A stretch of 64,000 nt of DNA from positions 79,958 to 143,957 of the forward strand of contig JAEYWP010000013.1 of NCBI GenBank assembly GCA_023428905.1, given 5' to 3'. Position numbers and translations under genes: made by a program. The first letter of the stretch is position 1; the number at the start of each line of letters is the position of its first letter. This document shows, piece after piece, positions 58,381 through 64,000 of this stretch. This DNA comes from Verrucomicrobiota bacterium. Its GTDB lineage: Bacteria; Verrucomicrobiota; Verrucomicrobiia; Opitutales; Opitutaceae. The notes below the pieces were generated by a model. The model saw nothing but the letters and a program-made list of their open reading frames with translations. It did no database searches and was not told the DNA's origin.

Positions 58381-59211
58381 ATGAGGGACAGCGACTATCA
58401 ATTCATCCGAGAGCTGGTCTACAGCCACAGCCGTATCAACCTGGGTCCTGACAAGAAGGAACTGGTGTCTGCGCGGCTGAGCAAACGCCTGCGGGCCACC
58501 AAGATCACCTCGATCTCGGACTACTGCCGCTTTCTCCAGCAGCAAAAGAGCGAGGAGGAGCTGTCGCATCTGATCGATGCGATCTCCACCAACTACACGT
58601 TCTTCTTCCGCGAAAAGGAACATTTCGATTTCCTCGCCCAGACCGCCATCCCCGAGATGGAGAAGCGTCGCAAGGCCGAGACCTGGGCTTCGTTCAATGT
58701 CTGGAGCGCCGCCTCCTCCTCCGGTGAAGAGCCGTATTCAATCGCCATTACCCTGGCGGAGGCCTTCGGCAGCAAACCGACCTGGGCCTGGCGTATCGAG
58801 GCGACGGATATTTCGCACAAGATCCTGCAGAAGGCGCGGATCGGCATTTACCGCGACGAGTGTGTGAGCAAGGTGCCCGCCGCCCAGTTGCGCTCCCATT
58901 TTCAGAAGGGTTTCGGCCCGCAGGAGGGCAACTACCGCGTGAAACCCCACATCCAGCAGGGTGTGACGTTCCGGCAGCTCAACCTGCTCGAGGGCAGCTT
59001 CCCGTTTGCCGAGCCCTTCCATGTGATCTTCTGCCGAAACGTGATGATCTACTTCGATCGTCAGACGCAGGAGGAACTGATCCAGAAGCTGAGCCAGCGC
59101 CTGGTCCCCGGCGGATACCTTTACGTCGGCCACTCCGAAAGCCTCAGCAGCATCAAACACGGCCTCGAGACGGTGAAACCCGCCATCTACCGACGCCCGA
59201 TCAAAAGCTGA
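58381..59211 (+). CDS. cheR: Chemoreceptor methyltransferase CheR
   Basis: A 276-residue cytoplasmic enzyme that methylates glutamates of chemoreceptors with SAM. The N-terminal helical domain (FIRELVYSHSRINLGPDKKE) and the SAM-binding domain (NVWSAASSSGEEPYSIAITL; FCRNVMIYFDRQTQEELIQ; YVGHSESL) are intact. The ATG at 58381 was chosen for family length and because a promoter -10 overlaps the upstream extension. cheB follows after 23 bp. No tetrapeptide-repeat extension is present. Confidence 0.93.
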   Translation: MRDSDYQFIRELVYSHSRINLGPDKKELVSARLSKRLRATKITSISDYCRFLQQQKSEEELSHLIDAISTNYTFFFREKEHFDFLAQTAIPEMEKRRKAETWASFNVWSAASSSGEEPYSIAITLAEAFGSKPTWAWRIEATDISHKILQKARIGIYRDECVSKVPAAQLRSHFQKGFGPQEGNYRVKPHIQQGVTFRQLNLLEGSFPFAEPFHVIFCRNVMIYFDRQTQEELIQKLSQRLVPGGYLYVGHSESLSSIKHGLETVKPAIYRRPIKS

Positions 59212-59234
59212 GCGCCATTCCCCTTTCCGTGCCC

Positions 59235-60479
59235 ATGCCTTCCAAACGTATCCGCGTGCTGGTGATCGATGACTCCGCCGTCGTCCGCAAGCTCGTGACC
59301 GAAGCTCTCGCGCACGATCCGGAGATCGAGGTGGTCGGAACCGCCATCGATCCCTATCTCGCCCGCGACAAGATCGTGCAGTTGAAGCCAGACGTGCTGA
59401 CGCTGGACATCGAGATGCCCCGCATGGACGGGCTGACCTTTCTCAAGATCATCATGGAAGAGCGTCCGCTCCCCGTGATTATCATGAGCTCGTTGACCAA
59501 GGCGGGTTCGCACCAGGCGGTGGAGGCCCTGCGCCTCGGCGCCGTCGACGTGTTGGGCAAGCCGGGCGGCTCGTATTCCTTTGGCGACCTCGGGCCGCAG
59601 TTGATCCTCAAGATCAAGGCCGCCGCCGGCGCCCGCCTCCGTCGTCCCGCCCCGACCCGCGCCCCCTTTGCGCGCCCGTCCGCCCCGAGCGCACCCGCGC
59701 CGGCGCGGCCCACCGCTGCGCCCAGCGCGCGACCGGGAGCCAGCACGCCTCCGCTCGCCACCCCTTCCCTCCCGCGCCCTGCCGGCACCAAACCGCCCCT
59801 ACCCACCGCCAGTCGCGAGCCCTTCCGGCCCTCGCTCCAGGTGCTGCAGTCCCCGGCCAAACATCACCCGAAACGCCTGATCCTGCTCGGGGCTTCCACC
59901 GGCGGAACCGAGGCGCTCCGCGAGGTGCTGACCCAGTTGCCGGGCGACCTCCCGGGTATCGCGATCGTCCAGCACATCCCCGCTCATTTTTCCCGCGCCT
60001 TTGCCGACCGCTTGAACGCCTGCTGCGCCCTCGAGGTGCGCGAGGCCGTCGACGGCGATCGGCTCGTGCCCGGCTTGGCGCTGGTCGCACCTGGCAACTA
60101 CCACATGATGCTGCAGTGGGCCGGCGACGGTTACCGCGTGCGCGTGGCAGACGGTCCGATGGTCTGGCACCAACGCCCCGCCGTGGACGTGATGTTCAAA
60201 TCCATCGCCGATGCCGCCGGACCGCACGCCATTGCCGGCGTCCTCACCGGCATGGGCAAGGACGGTGGCGAAGGCCTGCTCCGCCTGCGGGAAAAGGGTG
60301 CCATGACTTTCGCCCAGGATGAGGAAACCTGCGTGGTGTACGGCATGCCCCGGGTGGCTTGGGAAATGGGCGGCGCCCAGCGCCAGCTCCCGCTCGACCA
60401 GGTGGCGGACTACCTGCTGCAGGCAGTGGCGACACCACCCGCCGCGCCGCCCCGGCCCTCGACCCATGCCGGCGTCTGA
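59235..60479 (+). CDS. cheB: Chemoreceptor methylesterase/response regulator CheB
   Basis: A 414-residue two-domain enzyme. Receiver residues 1-125: VLVIDDSAVVRKLV, phospho-acceptor in VLTLDIEMPRMDG, Lys in GKPGGS. A Pro/Ala-rich linker (about 140-205) is unusually long. The methylesterase domain (about 210-400) has Ser in LGASTGGTEAL, His in QHIPAHFSRAF and Asp in TGMGKDGGEGL, all intact. It removes methyl groups or deamidates chemoreceptors. Its last 14 bp overlap the kinase gene. Confidence 0.93.
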   Translation: MPSKRIRVLVIDDSAVVRKLVTEALAHDPEIEVVGTAIDPYLARDKIVQLKPDVLTLDIEMPRMDGLTFLKIIMEERPLPVIIMSSLTKAGSHQAVEALRLGAVDVLGKPGGSYSFGDLGPQLILKIKAAAGARLRRPAPTRAPFARPSAPSAPAPARPTAAPSARPGASTPPLATPSLPRPAGTKPPLPTASREPFRPSLQVLQSPAKHHPKRLILLGASTGGTEALREVLTQLPGDLPGIAIVQHIPAHFSRAFADRLNACCALEVREAVDGDRLVPGLALVAPGNYHMMLQWAGDGYRVRVADGPMVWHQRPAVDVMFKSIADAAGPHAIAGVLTGMGKDGGEGLLRLREKGAMTFAQDEETCVVYGMPRVAWEMGGAQRQLPLDQVADYLLQAVATPPAAPPRPSTHAGV

Positions 60480-62508
60480 ACCCTTCTTCACCGGAAGCGA
60501 CCTCGATGATCCGCTCCCCGCGGGAACCCGCGGCTGGGGCCTGCGTTACCGCGACGAGGCAGCCACGTCGCACACGGAGACCGACCTCCCCCGCCTGCCC
60601 ACCTTTGCGGCGTCGGCACAATTTGTCCTCGATCGCAACGACCTGATCGTTTCGTACCAGCTCGACGCCTCCGCGCACTGGTATTTCAGCGCGGTCGACC
60701 TGCACGGAAAGCCGTTGCGGCGTCTGCTCTGCCAGTTTCGGCCGGATTGGGAAACGCATCTGCCGTCCCGCATCGGCGGCGCGGGAGCGACGCTGCACCT
60801 GCCCGAAGCCGCCCCCGGCGCGGCGGCGGTGGTCATGGCGCTGCGGCGCCTGCCCCACGGCGAGAACACCTTTGTCACCCTCAGTCCGGAGCTCGCGCCG
60901 GATGCGATGCTGCACGAGATCGGGCTCGGCGACTTCCGGCCCGACCGCGACACCTTTGCCCGGATGTTCCTGCGTCTCCAGAAGGTGGAGACACGGCTCG
61001 CCCACTACATGGAGCACCTGCCGGGCGTGATCTTCCACCAGCGGGCGGACCTCTCCTTCAGTTACGTCGGCCCGGGCTGCGAGGCGCTGCTCGGGGTGAA
61101 GGGTGAGGACCTCACCCGCGACAGCCAGACCCTGACACGCCTGATTCATCCGGCCGACGAGCGCCTGTATTATCAGGAACTGGATCAGCACGCTGCATCC
61201 ACCCGCCCGTTCAGCCTGGTTTACCGCTTGGTGACACCGGGTTCCTCCGGCTGTGTTTACGTGCTTGATATCCGCACGCCGGTGCGAGCGCGCTCTGGGC
61301 TGGTCCTCGGATACGAGGGCCTCTGGCTGGACATCACCCGCCAAAAGATCGCCGAGCACCGGATGAGCACCCAGGCTTGGAAGGAGAACCTCTGCGCCCT
61401 CACCAGCGGCCTGCTGAACGACTTCGGGAATGTCATGACCGGCATCGCGTCCCTGAGCGAACTCTACCACCAGACACTCCCACCCAGCCATCCCCTGCGC
61501 GACGGGCTCGGGCTGATCCGTGAAAATGCCGGTCAGGCCCAGCACCTCGTTGGCCAGATCATTGAGCTGAATCGCGAGTCCGGCGGCGACCGCAACTACG
61601 CCAACCTCGGTCGTGTCATCCGCCAGCAGCTGGACCTGATCAAACTGGTCCTGCCCCGCGGCACCCTGCTCTCCGGTCCCGCCACCGACGGTGACTGGCC
61701 GGTGTACCTCGACGAGACCGCCTTCCGCCAGACCTTGGTCAACCTCGCCCTCAATGCGCGCGACGCGTTCGAAGGGCCCGGCCAAGTCCGGATTCAGCTG
61801 CGACGACTCGCCCCGGGCGACGCTCCGCTGGTGGACACGGTGCCCGCCCTCCTCGCGGCCGACCAGACCTGCGTGGAAATCGTCTTCAGCGACAATGGAC
61901 GCGGCATTGTGCCCGCCCACCTCGGCCGCATTTTTGATCCCTTCTTCACCACCCGGCCCGGGGGCCGCGGCGCCGGGCTGGGCCTGTATCACGCCCGCCT
62001 CTTTGCCGAGACCCACGGCGGCCAGATTGCGGTCCGGAGCAATCCCGGCAAAGGCGCCGAGATCGTGATCGTCCTCCCGCAGGCTGACCTCACGCCCGGC
62101 ACCCCGCGCCACTCCGGCAGCGCCCACCCGATGGAGCGCCGGGTCCGCGCCGTCTTCCTCGACGCGGGCTCCACCGAGGATGATCCCCTGGTGGAGGCGA
62201 TGCGTGCCCGCCATTGGGAGGTTTACAGTGTATCCACGGCAGACCACGTCCGTCGCCTCTTGCGTGAGGAGGGCGTGCGCCTGGACCTCCTGGTGGTGCG
62301 CCACCGCAGTCCGGATGGCGACCTGCGCCTCCTCCTCGCGGAAATGCGCCGCGACCATCCCGGCCTGATGTTTGTCCTTTGCGGGCGTGGCGCCAAGAGC
62401 GCGCCGATCCCGTCCACGCTCAGGACACAGGTTGACCTCGTCCTGCCCCCTGCCATAGCTGACCGCGATGCTGTCGACTCCCTGGCCTCGTTGCTGCGCC
62501 TGCCATGA
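60466..62508 (+). CDS. Degenerate PAS sensor kinase with pseudo-receiver
   Basis: A 680-residue protein without membrane segments. Residues about 1-170 have no assignment; a PAS domain follows (HLPGVIFHQRADLSFSYVGPG, about 185-300). The dimerisation helix has LLNDFGNVMTGI, where the phospho-accepting His of the usual HDFNN box is Asn318. The ATP-binding domain is complete (NLALNARDAF; FSDNGRGI; FDPFFTTRPGGRGAGLGLY). The C-terminal receiver-like domain (about 555-680) lacks the phospho-acceptor (LLVVRHRSPDGD). It could bind ATP and scaffold or act allosterically but probably not autophosphorylate. It overlaps cheB by 14 bp and the next gene by 4 bp. Confidence 0.85.
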   Translation: MPASEPFFTGSDLDDPLPAGTRGWGLRYRDEAATSHTETDLPRLPTFAASAQFVLDRNDLIVSYQLDASAHWYFSAVDLHGKPLRRLLCQFRPDWETHLPSRIGGAGATLHLPEAAPGAAAVVMALRRLPHGENTFVTLSPELAPDAMLHEIGLGDFRPDRDTFARMFLRLQKVETRLAHYMEHLPGVIFHQRADLSFSYVGPGCEALLGVKGEDLTRDSQTLTRLIHPADERLYYQELDQHAASTRPFSLVYRLVTPGSSGCVYVLDIRTPVRARSGLVLGYEGLWLDITRQKIAEHRMSTQAWKENLCALTSGLLNDFGNVMTGIASLSELYHQTLPPSHPLRDGLGLIRENAGQAQHLVGQIIELNRESGGDRNYANLGRVIRQQLDLIKLVLPRGTLLSGPATDGDWPVYLDETAFRQTLVNLALNARDAFEGPGQVRIQLRRLAPGDAPLVDTVPALLAADQTCVEIVFSDNGRGIVPAHLGRIFDPFFTTRPGGRGAGLGLYHARLFAETHGGQIAVRSNPGKGAEIVIVLPQADLTPGTPRHSGSAHPMERRVRAVFLDAGSTEDDPLVEAMRARHWEVYSVSTADHVRRLLREEGVRLDLLVVRHRSPDGDLRLLLAEMRRDHPGLMFVLCGRGAKSAPIPSTLRTQVDLVLPPAIADRDAVDSLASLLRLP

Positions 62509-63770
62509 TGCCTAGCTTTCCCCCGCCTTCCCTCCTGATTGTCGACGACGAGCCGATCGTGCTGGCCGCGTTGAAGGAAACCCTCGAACGCGAGAAGTAC
62601 AACGTCGTCGCGACCACCAGCGCGAGCAAGGCCCTGCAGATCCTGCAGGAACGCGAGTTTGCCGTGATCATCTCCGACCAGCGCATGCCCGAGATGATGG
62701 GACTCGATTTCCTGGTGGAGAGCCGGAAGATCCGCCCCCTCTGCTCGCGCATCCTGATTACCGCCGTGCTGTCGCTGCCGACGATCGTCGATGCGATCAA
62801 CAAGGGTGAGATTTTTCGTTTTGTAGCGAAGCCGTGGTTACGCGAGGAACTGACCGCCACGGTCAAGAACGCGATCAACCGCTACGAGCTGATCGTGCGC
62901 AACGAGCAGCTGACGGGTGAGACCCAGCGGCTGAACGAGCAGCTGACCATCGCCAATGCAGCCCTCAACGCCCAAGTGAAGAACCTCGAGGCGCAGAAGG
63001 CAGAACTGGACCGCGCCAACCGGGACCTGGCCACCAGCTACGAGCATTCGCTGGACCTCTGCGTGCGCATTTTGACCACCTATGATCCGCTGCTCGGCGG
63101 TCAAACCAAGGCGAAGGTGGAGATCGCGAAAAAGATGGCGGAGACGGAGCATTTTACCGAGGACGAGCGCCACGTCCTGGTGGCCAGCGCCTGGCTGTGC
63201 GACCTCGGCCTGATCGGTGTCGGCCGCGAGCTGATGCGGAACTTCCGCATCGCCCCGGAGCGGCTGAGCGAGCGCGAACTTTCCACCCTCCAGAGCCACC
63301 CGATCTACAGCCAGACGCTGGCGTCGTTCGTCGACAGCCGTTCCGCGGTGGGCGAGACGATCCGGGCGCACCACGAGCGTTTTGACGGGCTGGGTTACCC
63401 CGACGGCCTCAGCGGCATGGCGATCCCGTGGACCGCGCGCTGCCTGGCGGTCGCGGTCTGGTTTGTCGAATCCGGCCTGCAGAAGGACCAGGCGATCGAG
63501 GCGGTGGTCGGTGAGTCGGGCAAGGCGCTCGACCCCGAGGCCGTCCGGCTCTTCCTCAAGGTCACGCACCTGCTGCAGCTGCCGCGTCAGGTGAAGGAAA
63601 TCCTGCTCGACGAGCTGCAGCCCGGCATGGTCCTCGCCAACGGCCTCTACAGCCCGCACGGCCTGCTCCTCGTCGGCGAGGGCCAGACGCTCAGCAACGC
63701 CATGATCTCGAAGATCCGGAACCACAACCTGATCGACCCGATCAGCCAGAGGCTGCTGGTGTATTCGTGA
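62505..63770 (+). CDS. Response regulator with degenerate HD-GYP domain
   Basis: A 421-residue cytoplasmic protein. The receiver is intact (LIVDDEPIVL; Asp in IISDQRMPEM; Lys in FVAKPWLREEL). A coiled coil follows (about 135-185; LNEQLTIANAALNAQVKNLE). The HD-GYP domain from about 200 has Cys232-Asp233 in WLCDLGLIG in place of the catalytic HDxGK, while SHPIYSQTL and HHERFDGLGYPDG are retained. Loss of the metal-binding His and Lys predicts no phosphodiesterase activity; it may be a c-di-GMP or partner sensor. Its ATGA start overlaps the kinase stop. Its TGA stop starts a heptamer array. Confidence 0.88.
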   Translation: MMPSFPPPSLLIVDDEPIVLAALKETLEREKYNVVATTSASKALQILQEREFAVIISDQRMPEMMGLDFLVESRKIRPLCSRILITAVLSLPTIVDAINKGEIFRFVAKPWLREELTATVKNAINRYELIVRNEQLTGETQRLNEQLTIANAALNAQVKNLEAQKAELDRANRDLATSYEHSLDLCVRILTTYDPLLGGQTKAKVEIAKKMAETEHFTEDERHVLVASAWLCDLGLIGVGRELMRNFRIAPERLSERELSTLQSHPIYSQTLASFVDSRSAVGETIRAHHERFDGLGYPDGLSGMAIPWTARCLAVAVWFVESGLQKDQAIEAVVGESGKALDPEAVRLFLKVTHLLQLPRQVKEILLDELQPGMVLANGLYSPHGLLLVGEGQTLSNAMISKIRNHNLIDPISQRLLVYS

Positions 63771-63831
63771 TTCGGGATTTGGGATTTGGGATTCGGGATT
63801 CTCGATTCGAGATTCGAGATTCGAGATTGTC
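63769..63831 (+). repeat. Nine-unit 7-bp tandem array
   Basis: Nine consecutive 7-bp units: GATTCGG, GATTTGG, GATTTGG, GATTCGG, GATTCTC, GATTCGA, GATTCGA, GATTCGA, GATTGTC. The first unit overlaps the TGA stop codon of the preceding gene. It is the longest such array in the window; shorter ones lie at 184-204, 9581-9601, 57966-57993 and 58107-58120. Confidence 0.85.
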
Positions 63832-63851
63832 GGAGAGAAAACGCGACGCCA

Positions 63852-63890
63852 GGGGCTGCGGCGACGGGTGTGGGACACAGAGCAGCGGTC
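63852..63890 (+). repeat. Fragment of the composite intergenic repeat
   Basis: GGGGCTGCGGCGACGGGTG followed by GGGACACAGAGCAGCGG resembles the core of the units at 97-140 and 58023-58070 (GCTGCGGC, spacer, TTACACAGAG). It is diverged and stops at the 3' end of the transposase frame. Confidence 0.5.
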
Positions 63891-64000
63891 TCAACCGGCA
63901 AGGGCAAAATCAGGTTTAGTCATCAGACGATGGATGACGTGAAGCATTTTTCGCATAACGGCGATGATGGCGACTGGGCCTGGTTTGCCGCGTTCGCGAA
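63891..64000 (-). mobile_element. 3' end of an IS110/IS116-type transposase (partial)
   Basis: The minus strand encodes 35 residues up to a TGA (63893-63891), beginning RERGKPGPVAIIAVMRKMLH and ending KPDFALAG. GKPxxVAxxAVMRKxL is the conserved C-terminal signature of IS110-family transposases (transposase IS116/IS110/IS902). The rest lies beyond the right edge, so I cannot tell whether the element is intact. IS110 elements lack terminal inverted repeats, so no end can be drawn here. Confidence 0.72.

Noticed and set aside
63769..63831. CRISPR-like array
   Set aside because: Units are 7 bp and adjacent with no spacers and no cas genes.
63930..64000. Plus-strand open frame starting at ATG 63930
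   Set aside because: The minus strand of the same stretch encodes a recognisable IS110 transposase C-terminus; the plus frame shows no motif.

Overview
The window looks like a chromosomal segment of a GC-rich, motile Verrucomicrobiota bacterium, most probably Opitutaceae-like. This rests on its gene families (exosortase, MSHA-like pilus, a flagellar block in this order, DUF1080 and DUF3016 proteins), the scarcity of Shine-Dalgarno sequences and the style of the intergenic repeats; no rRNA or other marker gene is present to confirm it.

Layout. Bases 1-13.3 kb hold unlinked housekeeping or accessory genes: TerC-like and AEC-family membrane proteins, a BaiN/HI0933-like flavoprotein, a host-attachment-family protein, a DUF1080 protein, TrhO, a DRGH nuclease, a periplasmic TonB_C protein, an MFS transporter, an exosortase, a DTW-domain tRNA modification enzyme and a receiver-HDOD regulator. 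Bases 13.3-24 kb hold a TonB_C protein plus chemoreceptor operon, a very unusual lipase-like/CHAT-protease fusion, a membrane spermidine-synthase-like protein, an FKBP isomerase, an RRM protein, an Hsp15-like protein and a DUF3016 protein. Bases 24.2-34.6 kb are an MSHA-like pilus locus (major pilin, MshE-type ATPase, platform, minor pilin, PilM/N-, PilO- and PilP-like proteins, MshL-like secretin), followed by a translationally coupled diguanylate cyclase and HD-GYP phosphodiesterase. Bases 34.6-57.8 kb are a collinear flagellar block, all on the minus strand: flgB-flgC-fliE-fliF-fliG-fliH-fliI-fliJ-motE-fliK-flgD-flgE-fliL-fliM-fliN-fliO-fliP-fliQ-fliR-flhB-flhA-flhF-(89-aa protein)-fliA-motA-motB-(83-aa protein). 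Bases 58.4-63.8 kb, divergent from it, encode cheR-cheB-a degenerate sensor kinase-a degenerate HD-GYP response regulator. The right edge is the 3' end of an IS110-type transposase.

How it may work together. I see sigma-54-type elements before flgB, flhB and fliA, and FliA (sigma-28)-type elements before motA, the TonB_C-chemoreceptor operon, the HDOD gene, cheR, the pilin operon and, inside the end of the secretin gene, the cyclase/phosphodiesterase pair. The pilus ATPase carries an MshEN-like N-terminus, a known c-di-GMP-binding module. Together this suggests a hierarchy in which sigma-54 switches on the basal body and FliA, and FliA then switches on motor, sensing, c-di-GMP turnover and perhaps the pilus. 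Several signalling proteins here lack key residues (kinase His to Asn, HD-GYP His-Asp to Cys-Asp, receiver Asp to Glu, FlhF P-loop Lys to Arg), so part of the circuit may work by binding rather than catalysis.

Intergenic DNA carries at least four dispersed repeat families, including 7-bp arrays that start inside stop codons and a composite repeat that forms a large inverted pair at 97-455. Not seen in the window: flagellin, FliD/FliS, FlgF/G/H/I/K/L, FlhG, CheA/CheW/CheY, prepilin peptidase, tRNA, rRNA or CRISPR.
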